From Trinickia soli (GTDB lineage: Bacteria; Pseudomonadota; Gammaproteobacteria; Burkholderiales; Burkholderiaceae), in assembly GCF_002879855.1 (NCBI RefSeq), contig NZ_PNYB01000007.1, positions 62,001 through 126,000 on the forward strand: DNA of 64,000 nucleotides, written 5' to 3'. A model generated the notes under the pieces. It was not told the DNA's origin. It saw only the letters and a program-made list of their open reading frames with translations, and searched no databases. Position numbers and translations under genes: made by a program. The number at the start of each line of letters is the position of its first letter. The stretch's first letter is position 1. Shown here in pieces: positions 52,542 through 62,392 of the stretch.

Positions 52542-55028
52542 TTAATGAGGCACGAGCGCGTTGCCCGAACCGGCGGCGATCTCGAAGCACCGCTCGCAAA
52601 ACGTGTCGGGAACGTTCGGAAAGACAGTCGGCACGTTCTGCGGGCCGACGGTTTGATGGGCAGCCGCATGAATGACATTGGCACCCGGTGTCTTGCCGTT
52701 GATGCCGTTGGCGTCGATCACAAGCTCGCTGTTGCCGGCATTGAGTCGAATACCCTGCTTGGCCGTGAGCGTGATCCAATCGGTCGTGCTGATGATTGCA
52801 ACGACCTTCTTCGCAAGCAGTTCGAGGTCGTCGTTCTGCGCTTGCACCTGCACCTTGCCGCTCGCGGCAATGAGCTTCATGCCCATGCGATGCACGAACA
52901 GCGAAAACTTCTCCGATACGCTCGCAAGCAGCGATTTACCCGCTGCGAGCGATACGGTTTGACCGGCGGTGACGGCAACGTGCTGGCCGCTTGCGAGGTG
53001 TGCGGTCGCGGGCGTCGTCATCTCAAGACCCGCTGCGCCAGCAAGCAGCAGATGCGGCTCGCTCAGTTCGGGGAAAGACCCATGGCCGCCGCCTGAGCCC
53101 TCGATGCCATCGGCCTGCGATTGCAGTACCTCAGCCACCTGCGTCTGATCGCTTCCCCGCTCCTGCCCCTGATGGTGCTGCGAGAGCCTGGCCAATTGAC
53201 CATGCAGCGTCTGCGCTTGGTTCAAGCGCGACACAGGCTCGCTGACATCGGCGAGGTGCGATCGCCCTTGCGGCCGCACCTCGGTGCTGACCAACAGGCC
53301 CTGACCCGAGCGGATCGCCCCGACGGCATCGGTGCGCAACTCGAACCCCTCACCGCGTGCGTCTTTGCGGCCCTCCCAGTCTTCGATACGCGTGATGCTG
53401 CCCAGCGACAGCTGACTCGCCCCATGGTCGCTGCGCAGTTGCACCTGAATGGCGTTCTCCGTGTCATCGAGAACCAGATGATTGCTCCGGCCACCGGCGC
53501 GGTTGCCCGCATCGCGAATGAGCTCACGCGTACGAATGCCCGTGAGCGCCCGTTGATGCGGCAACTGCCACGACGACAGCTTCAGCGCGTTATGCACACA
53601 CCCGACGATGATCGGATGATCGGGGTTGCCGTCGACCCACATGACGATCACCTCGGAGCCGATTCTGGGCAGCGCCGTCATGCCCTGGCTGCCGCCGGCC
53701 CAGTGGCTCGATACGCGCACCCACGTCGTGCAACGGCCCTCGCGATCCCAGTTGAACTGCGCCAGCACACGGCCGTATTGGTCCGTATAGAGGCTCTCGC
53801 CCTTAACCCCGACAACCGTTGCCGTTTGCGGCGCGAGGATGCGCGTATCGACGCTGTTGTAGCCCGGCATCGGCCGCCACCGGGTGCGCTTGGGCACACA
53901 CGTGAAGCTGTTGTGGTAGACGGCCGGTACGTCCACGCCCTGCAGATAGTTGTTCGTCGCCACGTGATGCGCCGACACGATCAGATATTCGTCGTCGTAC
54001 GGATTGCGGCTGATGGCATATCCGAACGAATCGGTCAGGCGAAACCAGCGGCCCGGCATGACAAAGCGGCTGTTGCCTTTGGCCTCGTACCAGCGCGCGC
54101 TCGCCTCGATCGCTTCGGTGCGCCGCGTGTTCAGTTCCTGGCCGTCCTCCGTGTTGCGGTAGCCATAAGAGCCGGCATACTCGTGCCATTCGAGCGGGTG
54201 CATGCCGCTGCCTTGAAAGCCGGCGATCCGTCCTTTCACCAGGCCCCATGTGTGGGCGTTTGCTTCTGGATCTTTGAAGTCGGCGCGCGAGATGGCCGTG
54301 TGCGTCGATGTGACTTGCTGGGCGGGCGAGAAAGAGGCGATGCCATCGGCCTCTTTCGAGCCGGCCTCGCGCTGATAGGGCATCTGATAGGTGCCTCCGT
54401 CGATCTGCGGCTCGTCACGCAGCGGATCGGAGACGATCAATGTATGGGCGTGGGCCGTATGCTCGTACCAGTAGCACAGGCCCAAATGCTCCAGACGGCG
54501 ATGGACGTAGTTGTGATCGTGCTCGTCGAACTGGCAGGCCATCGTCATGGGCGTGTCGCGCTGGCGCACTTTCCACTCCCACACCGGCAGCGTGCCGTGA
54601 TTGTCGAACACGGCGGCAATCTGGCCGCGTATCGATAATTGACTGAACAGCCGATTGCGCTTGCTTAACGTCAGATAGCGCAGCCACGGGCCCAACTCGG
54701 CTTCGTAAAACGCAATGTCGCCATCGGTTTTAACGAGTCGGAATGAGAAGACATAGCCGTTGAAGTATCGAAAGCTGCCGTCTTCGCGAAGAAGCTGCAC
54801 GGCGAGGCGCTTTCCGGTGAAGTCTTTCGGGTCGAGCCTGGCGTTGTCGGAGAGGATTTCCAGAACGTAGCGGAAATCACGCGAGAGAGATTCTTCGGCT
54901 TCGAGACGATTGACGAGCAAAGTCCTATACGGCGCATTGCCCTCAGGGAACGACAACGTCAGAAGCCGATTCTTCTGCCTTCCAGAGGCGATCGTCTGGA
55001 AGTCTTCTGCGGATAAGCCGGTAGTCAT
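52542..55028 (-). CDS. vgrG: VgrG spike protein of the type VI secretion system
   Basis: 828 residues. The N-terminal gp27-like domain begins around RLLTLSFPEGNAPYRTLLVN; the gp5 OB-fold region shows DQYGRVLAQFNWDREGR, a strong VgrG hallmark, followed by PRIGSEVIVMWVDGNPDHP. A DUF2345 domain follows (STDWITLTAKQGIRLNAG), and the C-terminus has a Cys pair. It forms the trimeric spike that carries the effector. It is first in the cluster. No internal frameshift is seen. Confidence 0.92.
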   Translation of the reverse strand: MTTGLSAEDFQTIASGRQKNRLLTLSFPEGNAPYRTLLVNRLEAEESLSRDFRYVLEILSDNARLDPKDFTGKRLAVQLLREDGSFRYFNGYVFSFRLVKTDGDIAFYEAELGPWLRYLTLSKRNRLFSQLSIRGQIAAVFDNHGTLPVWEWKVRQRDTPMTMACQFDEHDHNYVHRRLEHLGLCYWYEHTAHAHTLIVSDPLRDEPQIDGGTYQMPYQREAGSKEADGIASFSPAQQVTSTHTAISRADFKDPEANAHTWGLVKGRIAGFQGSGMHPLEWHEYAGSYGYRNTEDGQELNTRRTEAIEASARWYEAKGNSRFVMPGRWFRLTDSFGYAISRNPYDDEYLIVSAHHVATNNYLQGVDVPAVYHNSFTCVPKRTRWRPMPGYNSVDTRILAPQTATVVGVKGESLYTDQYGRVLAQFNWDREGRCTTWVRVSSHWAGGSQGMTALPRIGSEVIVMWVDGNPDHPIIVGCVHNALKLSSWQLPHQRALTGIRTRELIRDAGNRAGGRSNHLVLDDTENAIQVQLRSDHGASQLSLGSITRIEDWEGRKDARGEGFELRTDAVGAIRSGQGLLVSTEVRPQGRSHLADVSEPVSRLNQAQTLHGQLARLSQHHQGQERGSDQTQVAEVLQSQADGIEGSGGGHGSFPELSEPHLLLAGAAGLEMTTPATAHLASGQHVAVTAGQTVSLAAGKSLLASVSEKFSLFVHRMGMKLIAASGKVQVQAQNDDLELLAKKVVAIISTTDWITLTAKQGIRLNAGNSELVIDANGINGKTPGANVIHAAAHQTVGPQNVPTVFPNVPDTFCERCFEIAAGSGNALVPH

Positions 55029-55147
55029 AAGCGCGCCTGATATCCAGGTCGATGATCGAGGTCGCGCGATTATCCAGAGGTTTTTCTAGTTAAGTATCGG
55101 GATGCGGTGAAGATAAGACCAATTAACTTTGATGGCAATCTGCAAGG

Positions 55148-55170
55148 GGGCGGCAACCTCCGTGCCGCCC
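55148..55170. terminator. Hairpin after cheV
   Basis: GGGCGGCA (55148-55155) and TGCCGCCC (55163-55170) form a perfect 8-bp GC-rich stem 16 bases past the cheV stop on the minus strand. No clear T-run follows, so it is a weak intrinsic terminator candidate. Confidence 0.5.
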
Positions 55171-55185
55171 TTCGCGGCAGGAAGA

Positions 55186-56142
55186 CTACGAAGCCAAAGC
55201 CTCCGTGATCGCCTCGCAGAGCTCCTTCGGCGCGAACTTCGCGACATATCCGTTCGCGCCGGCATTGCGCACGTGGGCCTCATTCGCGGAACCGGTCAAT
55301 GACGAATGAATGATCACCGGAATATGCTTGAGCCGCTCGTCCGCTTTGATGCGACGCGTCAACATGAAGCCATCCATCTCGGGCATTTCCAGATCGGTGA
55401 TCACGAGCGAGATCTTGTCGCGTGCAGGTACCTTTTCCTTCTCCGCATCGTCGGCATAACGCTGCAACATTTGCCATGCTTCTTCGCCCGTCGTCGCGAG
55501 CACGTGCGGTGCACCGATCGCCGTCAGCGCCTGATCGAGCAACGTCCGCGCAAACGCCGAATCGTCGGCGGCCAAAATCTTACCGCCCGCCGCGTAGTGC
55601 ATCTCCGCGCTGATCTCGGTCTTGTTGACGTCGCGATGCTGCTCGGGGAACACGTCGCGCATGACTTGCTCGACGTCCAACACCTGCGCCAAACGAAGCT
55701 CGCCCGATTCGCCGTTAAAGCGCGCAATGCTCGTGATATAGCCCGCGCCGCCCGCGCATTCGGCCGGATGCACCTGGCTCCACTCGAGCCGCACGATGTC
55801 GTCGACGTCCTCTACCGCAAACGCCTGCGTGGTCCGTGCGAATTCCGTAATCAGCAGGATGTTCGGCTCTCGCGTCGGCGTATTGCGCGTCAATTTGCAG
55901 AGATCGATCACCGGAATGATCTGGCCGCGAATGTCGATGGCACCCGAAACCACGTCGGGCGCGCCCGCGATCGGCGTGATCTCGCGGTTCGTGATGATTT
56001 CGCGAACCTTGAAGACGTTGATGCCGTAAAGCGCCGGCTCCACGCCGGGGCGAGCTTGCCCCAAGCGGAAGAGAAGAAGTTCGAACTTGTTTTTGCTCGT
56101 GAGCTGCGTGCGCTCATCGTGCATGATGTCGTGGCTTGTCAT
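55186..56142 (-). CDS. cheV: Chemotaxis protein CheV
   Basis: 318 residues from ATG 56142, preceded by AAGG. The N-terminal half is a CheW domain (FELLLFRLGQ, YGINVFKVREII, GAIDIRGQIIPVIDL) that couples receptors to CheA. The C-terminal half is a receiver with LAADDSAFARTLLDQ acidic pocket, phospho-acceptor Asp in VITDLEMPEMDGFML and Lys in YVAKFAPKEL. The longer frame to 56202 lacks a ribosome site. It is a single gene followed by a hairpin. Confidence 0.9.
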   Translation of the reverse strand: MTSHDIMHDERTQLTSKNKFELLLFRLGQARPGVEPALYGINVFKVREIITNREITPIAGAPDVVSGAIDIRGQIIPVIDLCKLTRNTPTREPNILLITEFARTTQAFAVEDVDDIVRLEWSQVHPAECAGGAGYITSIARFNGESGELRLAQVLDVEQVMRDVFPEQHRDVNKTEISAEMHYAAGGKILAADDSAFARTLLDQALTAIGAPHVLATTGEEAWQMLQRYADDAEKEKVPARDKISLVITDLEMPEMDGFMLTRRIKADERLKHIPVIIHSSLTGSANEAHVRNAGANGYVAKFAPKELCEAITEALAS

Positions 56143-56359
56143 GCCTTGCCTTTGCGTGAATTCCCCATGCGCGTCCCCGCAAGTCGTTGCGCAAGACGCC
56201 ACCTGTCTGGTTGTCGGCGGCGAACAGGAAAAACTAAAGGCAGGTGACGGACCCGGGCCGACTAAAAAAAGAGGGCGCGGTCGTCACGAACGCAGGTATC
56301 CCGGCGCGGCGCGTTTCTTGCGTGCCACCGTTCACCTTTGCAACGACCGTGGGGCGATC

Positions 56360-56542
56360 ATGAACCGTAACAGCACAGAGCCGCAATCCGAGCCGGAACA
56401 AGGGGCTGAGGAGCCAAAGCCGGCGCACCACAGCGACGACGCACGCAGCCGCATCCCGCAGCGCGACGACAAGGGGCGCAAGCAGTCTCCGGCCGATAGA
56501 CCGGGAAAGCAGCCCGGTGAAGGCGAGCCGAGCGTCGGCTAG
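56360..56542 (+). CDS. Small hydrophilic hypothetical protein
   Basis: 60 residues from ATG 56360, almost entirely polar (Glu, Pro, Lys, Asp, Arg) and probably disordered. GGGG lies five bases upstream. A strong hairpin terminator follows 20 bases after the stop, which supports a real transcription unit. No family recognised. Confidence 0.4.
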   Translation: MNRNSTEPQSEPEQGAEEPKPAHHSDDARSRIPQRDDKGRKQSPADRPGKQPGEGEPSVG

Positions 56543-56563
56543 CCAGCGGGTAGGGTATATCCC

Positions 56564-56596
56564 GACGGGCGAGCCGGATCGGCTCGTCCCGCTTTT
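56564..56596 (+). terminator. Rho-independent terminator
   Basis: A stem of GGGCGAGCCG with CGGCTCGTCC (one G-U pair) and a small GAT loop is followed by GCTTTT on the plus strand. It separates the small plus-strand gene from the convergent psiF-like gene. Confidence 0.65.
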
Positions 56597-56606
56597 CAGC
56601 AACGTC

Positions 56607-56930
56607 TTACTTCGCGGCGTCGGCTTCGCACTTCTTCATGAACGAGGCTTTTGCGGCACCGGCGAGCGGCTTGCCGTTCGAACCCACGGCCTTGCTCGAG
56701 CAATCGTTCTTTGCCGCCTTCATCTTGTCGGCTGTGCATTTCTTCATGAACGAGGACTTCGCCGCGCCCGCCAGAGGCTTGCCGTTCTTGCCGACGGCCT
56801 GCGATTCACAGCTTCCCGAAGCTGCTGCGGCAGCCGGCGCCGCGCTTGCCGCCGCGTCGGTGGTTGCGGCTTGGGCCATGCCCACTGCAAACATGCCCGC
56901 GATCGCCGCCATGACAACTTTGTTCCACAT
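56607..56930 (-). CDS. PsiF-repeat secreted protein
   Basis: 107 residues from ATG 56930, with AGGAGG nine bases upstream. A signal peptide (VVMAAIAGMFAVGMAQA) precedes an Ala-rich linker and two PsiF repeats, each with a GK-NGKPLAGAAK-SFMKKC pattern. PsiF was named for phosphate-starvation induction in E. coli; its role is unknown. The Cys residues of each repeat likely pair by disulfide in the periplasm. Confidence 0.8.
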   Translation of the reverse strand: MWNKVVMAAIAGMFAVGMAQAATTDAAASAAPAAAAASGSCESQAVGKNGKPLAGAAKSSFMKKCTADKMKAAKNDCSSKAVGSNGKPLAGAAKASFMKKCEADAAK

Positions 56931-57134
56931 GACCAGTCCCTCCTGAAGTGGTGAGAGCGAAGCGCTCCTCCCCGTTAACGGTGCTCGAACGCAGCGGTTG
57001 ACCGCGAGCGCAACGCAACGGACGCATGACGCGGCCAAAAGCGCGCTTTCACAAAAGTTCAGCTTCGACCGCTGCAGCCGGCGCCGCGTGCGCCCAGGGC
57101 GGCGGCTATCATTGTCCCGCGCCGGTACCTGACT

Positions 57135-57734
57135 TCATGGCTCCTGCTTCGCGTCGCTCGTGGCGATGAGCCGTTCGAGGCGGCGATCGGGCACGAGCCA
57201 AAGCAATGCCACGCCCGCGAAGAAGGCAAGCCCGATGCCCGGATACCCGAGCCATGCGGCGCCGATTCCGAGCAGATACAAGAGGGGCGATGCCTTGCCC
57301 TTCAGGCCGCGACCGATCGCGCGCGCAAGCAGGCTGTCGGGACCGTGGTGGCGGACAAGCCCCGTCTGCAGGATGAACCAGGCGCAGGCGCAGGCCAGCA
57401 GGTTGACGCCGTACAGCATCGTCGGCCACCGGGCAAAATGGTTTTCGCCCATCCATCCGGTGCTGAACGGCAGTAACGACAGCCAGAACAGCAAATGCAG
57501 ATTCCACCAAAGAATCGCACCGTTCACGCGCCGCGTCGCCTGCAGCATGTGGTGGTGATTGTTCCAATAGATGCCGACGTAGATGAAACTCAGCACGTAG
57601 CTCATGGCGACGGGCCACAACTGGGCCAGCGCCGCGAAGTCTTCTCCGTGCGGCACCTTCAGTTCGAGCACCATGATCGTGATGATGACCGCCATCACGC
57701 CGTCGCTGAATGCTTCCAACCGGTTCTTTTCCAT
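57135..57734 (-). CDS. TMEM175-family potassium channel
   Basis: 199 residues, about five or six hydrophobic helices. The family signature AFSDGVMAVIITIM occupies residues 8-21 of the N-terminus, and an HHHMLQATRRVN segment follows the third helix, as in bacterial TMEM175 channels (DUF1211). These form potassium-selective channels in the inner membrane. The gene stands alone between a psiF-like and a ridA-like gene on the same strand. Confidence 0.85.
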   Translation of the reverse strand: MEKNRLEAFSDGVMAVIITIMVLELKVPHGEDFAALAQLWPVAMSYVLSFIYVGIYWNNHHHMLQATRRVNGAILWWNLHLLFWLSLLPFSTGWMGENHFARWPTMLYGVNLLACACAWFILQTGLVRHHGPDSLLARAIGRGLKGKASPLLYLLGIGAAWLGYPGIGLAFFAGVALLWLVPDRRLERLIATSDAKQEP

Positions 57735-57798
57735 CGTTGTGAGTTCGCGGTTCGAGCGCGGGCCCGTCGGATTTCCGAAGTCCCCGCTGCCCTGTTCG

Positions 57799-58185
57799 TC
57801 AGACGACCGCAGTCGCTTCCACTTCCACCTTCAGCCCGAAATGCAACGGGCCCGTCGGCACGACCGCCCGCGACGGGCGCGCCTCGCCGATCCATTGCCC
57901 GTAGACGTCGTTGAACGCCGTCCAGTTGGCGAGGTCGTTCAGATAAACCCGCACCTGGACCAGCTTGTCGATGTCGCTGCCCGCAGCCAGCAGCGCCTGC
58001 TCGAGATTGGACAATACCTGCTTGGCCTGCACGTCGAACGGCTGATCGGAGAGCTTCTCTCCGGCGGGCGTAATGGGCAACTGCCCCGAGACGAAGACGA
58101 AACCGTTGGCGACGGTCACATGGCTGTAGTGGCCGCCGGGTTTGGGCAGCAACGGCGTGGCCGGATGCGTGACGGTGGGCTGCAT
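57799..58185 (-). CDS. RidA/YjgF-family protein
   Basis: 128 residues from ATG 58185, which has GGAGAA nine bases upstream. Conserved strands include FVFVSGQLPITPAGE and VQVRVYLNDLANWTAFNDVY, with the Arg of RVYL in the position used by RidA deaminases. RidA hydrolyses reactive enamine/imine intermediates from PLP enzymes. C-terminal LHFGLKVEVEATAVV is the usual end. Confidence 0.85.
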   Translation of the reverse strand: MQPTVTHPATPLLPKPGGHYSHVTVANGFVFVSGQLPITPAGEKLSDQPFDVQAKQVLSNLEQALLAAGSDIDKLVQVRVYLNDLANWTAFNDVYGQWIGEARPSRAVVPTGPLHFGLKVEVEATAVV

Positions 58186-58567
58186 GAAACGTTTCTCCTC
58201 GGTGACGTGTTGCCTGTGGTGGGTGGCGCGACGATCGATGTGTCGTGCGAAGCGTGATTTGAGCACAGGTGCGCCGGTCCTGTCGCCGAACCGTCTGCAA
58301 GGGTCATGATGGCAAATGAAGAATACTTGAAACGCTGATGTCGCCACGCGGCCTTGCCGATAAGCCGGCTGTGCCTTGATTTCCAGGCAGATACGCGGAC
58401 CTCCGAATCCCGGCCATGAAGCTCTTTCTCAGCGCGCTGCGCAACGGCCCGGCATCGAACTTGCTGCATACCACGGCGCAACGCGGGCGCTTCCGGGTGA
58501 CAATGGAGCCCCGCGCCCGTCCGCGATCAGCGGATGGCGGCCCACCTTCGACAAGGAGCTGATCTCC

Positions 58568-58999
58568 ATGCAACGCGCCAGTAAACCCGGCTCTCTTCTC
58601 CTCTGCGCCGCAGCGGCCGCGCTTTGTTCCGCACCGCTCTCCGTCCTGGCTCAGCACGCGGCATCGATGCCCGGTATGAGCAACATGAGCAGCACCGCGG
58701 AGGCGCAATCGGCGCCGGCCAGCGGCAAGACGGCTTCCGGCGACTCGACGGCCGCGTTCAAGGCCGCCGACGAGCGCATGATGCAAGGGATGCAGGGGAC
58801 GGCCTATACGGGCAATGCCGATGAAGACTTCGTTGCGCATATGACGCCCCATCATCAAGGTGCGGTGGAGATGGCCGAAGTCGAACTCAAATACGGCAAA
58901 GATCCGCAGCTGAAGCGTCTGGCTCGGAACATCATCAGCAGCCAGCGCAAAGAAATCGAATTCATGAAGCAATGGCAAGCCAAACACGGCAGCCGATAA
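58568..58999 (+). CDS. DUF305 family periplasmic protein
   Basis: 143 residues from ATG 58568, with AAGGAG upstream. A signal peptide (LLLCAAAAALCSAPLSVLAQ) is followed by a Met/Ser-rich linker (MPGMSNMSS) and a DUF305 four-helix domain: DEDFVAHMTPHHQGAVEMAE has the family's HxxHHxGA-like metal motif. DUF305 proteins are ferritin-like and often linked to copper. Its divergent neighbour is the RidA-like gene. Confidence 0.85.
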   Translation: MQRASKPGSLLLCAAAAALCSAPLSVLAQHAASMPGMSNMSSTAEAQSAPASGKTASGDSTAAFKAADERMMQGMQGTAYTGNADEDFVAHMTPHHQGAVEMAEVELKYGKDPQLKRLARNIISSQRKEIEFMKQWQAKHGSR

Positions 59000-59389
59000 A
59001 CAGCCAATCGCCGCCGCGCTCGAACTCCCCGCCTGTCTCGAAATGGCGGGCGCTTGCCGCGCCCGCGTTCCTCCGCATCAGCGCATCAGCGCGTAAGCAC
59101 GCCTGCCGACCGACCGCCTTTCACATCCGAAACGATTGCACCGCCTATCAAGCTTGATGGGTTCGTCGAGCTGTCCCCCTTTGTTAAATTCGCTTGGACG
59201 AGATAAACGTCGCTTGTTTGCGAGGTCGATTCGCCCGCACCGCCCGGCGCCGCTCGGATGCTTCTCGTATCAACCGCAACTGCTGATGAACGCAATGGTG
59301 ATGGACCCACTGAAAGACCCCGGCCGCCGCATCGTCAAGCGGGAATCGTTGTGTCCGAACGTGGCTGTGCCCGCTGTATAGGAGAGACG
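59000..59389. other. Intergenic stretch with one GC-rich hairpin
   Basis: No convincing gene in this 390-base gap. GGGCGC-TTGCC-GCGCCC at about 59047-59064 forms a short stem past the DUF305 gene without a T-run. The remainder probably holds the promoter of the MFS gene. Confidence 0.4.
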
Positions 59390-60613
59390 ATGCTCGCCAT
59401 GTTGCGCCAGGAGCGCCGACTCTCGGTCCTGCTAACCGGCAATCTGCTGTCGCAAATCGGCGACGGCGTTCATGAGTTCGTGTTCATCATCACGGTGCTG
59501 CACGTCACGCAGGCCAACGTAGCCCTGTCAGGCGCGATCTACTTCTTTCGCTTCATTCCGTACCTCGTCTTGGGCCCGCTCGGTGGCACGCTGTCGGACC
59601 GCCTGTCGCGCCGCGCGCTGATGATCGGCGCCGATCTGGCGCGCATGGCGATCACGAGCGCGTTCTGCCTGTTGCTGTCGAACGGCCACATCGGTGTGAC
59701 GGCGCTCGCGCTGATCGGCATGTCGATGACTGCGTTTCGCACGCTGTTTCAGCCGGCGTTTCAAGGCGCCATGCCTTCGCTGGTGCGGGCCGAGCATTTA
59801 CCAATCGCCAACGGCGCCGCGCAAATGGCTGCCGAAATGGGCGGGCTGATCGGTCCGGCGCTTGGCGGCACCTTGCTCTATGCCGTGACTGATGTGGGTT
59901 ATGTGCTCGCAATCGACGCGGTGACCTATCTCGTATCGGCGCTTTGCGTGTGGAGGACGATTCCAGCATCGGATCGCAGCGACGCCCCCGAAGGGACCGC
60001 GCGATGCCCGCTGCGCAGCTTGTACGGCGAGTTCGCGGGCAACTTCAAGGCAGTGCCCGGCCGACGTGAGCTGTCGGTCAGCATCGGGTACTCCGCGCTC
60101 TGCATCCTGTTCGTCGGAGCCGCGTTGCGCGTGCTCATTCCTACGATGCTCATCGGCGAGGGCTACGCCGATAGCGTGATCGGTTACGCGATGAGCTTCA
60201 TCGCATTGGGCGCGCTAAGCGGCGCGTTGTTATGCAGCAGCGTCTCGCGCGATTTCAGCACACCGAGCCTGATGACGTATTGGCGCTGCTACGGTTTCAT
60301 GCTCGCGCTGCTGCCGCTGTGCGCCGTCAGTGCGCCCGCGACATTCGCCGGTTGCTTCCTGCTTGGCGCGATCGGCGCGTTCGTCGATGTCGTCTTGCCG
60401 ACGAACATTCAACACTTGTCTACCGACGCCAACGTGGGCAAGAACTTCAGCTTGTTTTCGACGTTGGCCAATACGAGCGAGGCGATGTCGGGCGCGCTCG
60501 CAGGCGCGCTCAGCGCGATCGCACCGGTCGCCGTGGGGATTTCGATCATCGGCGTGGCCGTCGTATCGGTCGGCTATATCGGGACGATGCGGGCCACGAG
60601 GCGTCATGCATGA
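59390..60613 (+). CDS. MFS transporter
   Basis: 407 residues from ATG 59390, with AGGAG seven bases upstream. The protein is strongly hydrophobic with about 12 helices; the loop between helices 2 and 3 reads GGTLSDRLSRRALM, the MFS signature. EntS-like siderophore exporters and drug exporters share this form, so the substrate is unknown. The gene stands alone. Confidence 0.85.
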   Translation: MLAMLRQERRLSVLLTGNLLSQIGDGVHEFVFIITVLHVTQANVALSGAIYFFRFIPYLVLGPLGGTLSDRLSRRALMIGADLARMAITSAFCLLLSNGHIGVTALALIGMSMTAFRTLFQPAFQGAMPSLVRAEHLPIANGAAQMAAEMGGLIGPALGGTLLYAVTDVGYVLAIDAVTYLVSALCVWRTIPASDRSDAPEGTARCPLRSLYGEFAGNFKAVPGRRELSVSIGYSALCILFVGAALRVLIPTMLIGEGYADSVIGYAMSFIALGALSGALLCSSVSRDFSTPSLMTYWRCYGFMLALLPLCAVSAPATFAGCFLLGAIGAFVDVVLPTNIQHLSTDANVGKNFSLFSTLANTSEAMSGALAGALSAIAPVAVGISIIGVAVVSVGYIGTMRATRRHA

Positions 60614-60794
60614 GTGGCCGCATGCAATCGTGGCCGAGCGCGCAGCAGCGTCAGGTACGGACGAACATGTACTCGGGCCGAATGTCCCATAACAGTTGAA
60701 GGATCGGCAACTCCGACAAATACAGCCCGGCTTGGAACATTGCCTGTGCCGCACCGATAATCGAGGCACCCGATGATTCCGAACGAGCGCGCTC

Positions 60795-62228
60795 ATGACC
60801 ACGCCCACCCCGTATCGCTACGAACAACTGGCCGACATGATCGTCGGCATGGTCGAGAACGGCACCCTCGAACCGGGCGCGCGCGTGCCGTCCGTGCGCG
60901 CCGTCAGCGAGCAGCACCGCATCAGCATTTCGACGGCGTTGCAGGCGTACCGTCTGCTGGAAGAGCGCGGCGTTCTCATCGCCCGGCCCCAATCGGGGTT
61001 CTACATCGCGCCGGCTCGCAGCGGTGCGCTCGCATTGCCTTCAACGGCGCGAGCGCGCATGAAACCTTCGACCGTATCGATCAGCGGCGCCGTTGCGGGG
61101 CTGCTCGAACATGCGTCGAACGCGTCGCTCGTGCCGCTTGGTTGCGCCGTGCCCGATTACCAACTACTGCAATCGAAGCGGCTGGATCTCGCGCTGGCGC
61201 GCGCGGCGCGGCAAGACGGCGCCCGCTACAACGTCTATTGCGAGCCGCGCGGTGAAGCGAGCCTGCGCCGCGAAATCGCCAAGCGCGCGATGCGCGTGGG
61301 TCACACGCTCGCGCCCGACGATGTGCAAATCACGGGCGGCTGCACCGAGGCGCTGACTTTGGCATTGAGCGCGGTGGCCAAGCGCGGCGATACGATCGCG
61401 ATCGAGTCTCCTACTTATTTCGGCCTTCTGCACACGCTCGAAGTGCTGGGCCTGAAGGCGTTCGAGTTACCGACCGATCCGACGCGCGGCGTCGATCCGG
61501 GCGCGCTCGCACGTTTGCTGGAGGCTGAGCCCGTGGCCGCCTGCGTGTTTTCATCGACGTTCAACAATCCGCTTGGGTCGGCGATGACCGACGCGAACAA
61601 GCGTGCGCTGCTTGCACTGCTCGCTCGACATGCGGTGCCGCTCATCGAGGACGACGTCTACGGCGATATTTACTTTGGTCGCGAACGGCCGACACCGTTC
61701 ATTGCGCTGGACGGCGGCGCCAATACGATCTACTGCAGCTCGTTCTCGAAGAGCCTGGCTCCCGGCTATCGAATCGGGTGGATCGCCGCTGGCGCTTATT
61801 CGCGGCAGGTCATGGAGCGCAAGCTTGCGTTCAGTTTGTGCGGTCCCGTGCTGCCGCAAGTCGCGCTCGCCGAATTCCTGTCGACGGGCGCATACGACGC
61901 CCACTTACGCCGCATTCGTCGCGTCTTCGAAGCGAACCTCATGCAGCTGGCGCGCACGGTCGAGGCGGCTTTTCCCGCCGAGACCCGGCTCAGCCGGCCG
62001 GCGGGCGGGTTCGTGCTCTGGCTCGAGTTGCCGCGAGGCTTCGATTCGCGCGCGCTGTTCGATCGCGCCCTCGACAAGGGCATCTGCTTTGCACCGGGCG
62101 ATGTGTTTTCCGCAAGCCGGCGCTTTCGCAACTGCCTGCGGCTCAGCGCCGGGCACGCCTGGAACGGGCGTGTCGAAGACGGCGTGCGCCGTCTGGGCCG
62201 GCTGGCAAAGGCAATGCTTGCCGCGTGA
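60795..62228 (+). CDS. MocR-type GntR/aminotransferase transcriptional regulator
   Basis: 477 residues. The N-terminal 75 residues are a GntR winged helix (GARVPSVRAVSEQHRISIST and ALQAYRLLEERGVL). The remainder is a fold-type I aminotransferase: STFNNPLG and CSSFSKSLAPGYRIGW, where the Lys binds PLP. MocR proteins use the aminotransferase domain to sense amino-acid-like ligands rather than for catalysis. The target gene is unknown; the upstream gene is an MFS transporter, the downstream one a cupin. Confidence 0.9.
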   Translation: MTTPTPYRYEQLADMIVGMVENGTLEPGARVPSVRAVSEQHRISISTALQAYRLLEERGVLIARPQSGFYIAPARSGALALPSTARARMKPSTVSISGAVAGLLEHASNASLVPLGCAVPDYQLLQSKRLDLALARAARQDGARYNVYCEPRGEASLRREIAKRAMRVGHTLAPDDVQITGGCTEALTLALSAVAKRGDTIAIESPTYFGLLHTLEVLGLKAFELPTDPTRGVDPGALARLLEAEPVAACVFSSTFNNPLGSAMTDANKRALLALLARHAVPLIEDDVYGDIYFGRERPTPFIALDGGANTIYCSSFSKSLAPGYRIGWIAAGAYSRQVMERKLAFSLCGPVLPQVALAEFLSTGAYDAHLRRIRRVFEANLMQLARTVEAAFPAETRLSRPAGGFVLWLELPRGFDSRALFDRALDKGICFAPGDVFSASRRFRNCLRLSAGHAWNGRVEDGVRRLGRLAKAMLAA

Positions 62229-62392
62229 AGGCAGGGACATCCTGAAACTGTGATGGTCGAACCGCGCGAAAACTGTGGCTGTTATCGTCGCTGAGGCGGC
62301 GTTACGATCGGCGCTGGTTTATAGGGAACCGCGATGGAACCGCGATCGAACTCGTGGCTCAGCCCGATCCAACACCGAAACAAGGAGCGAAT

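Noticed and set aside
53121-54638. 505-codon plus-strand frame antisense to vgrG
   Set aside because: It mirrors the vgrG frame and encodes His/Arg/Ala-rich sequence without motifs.
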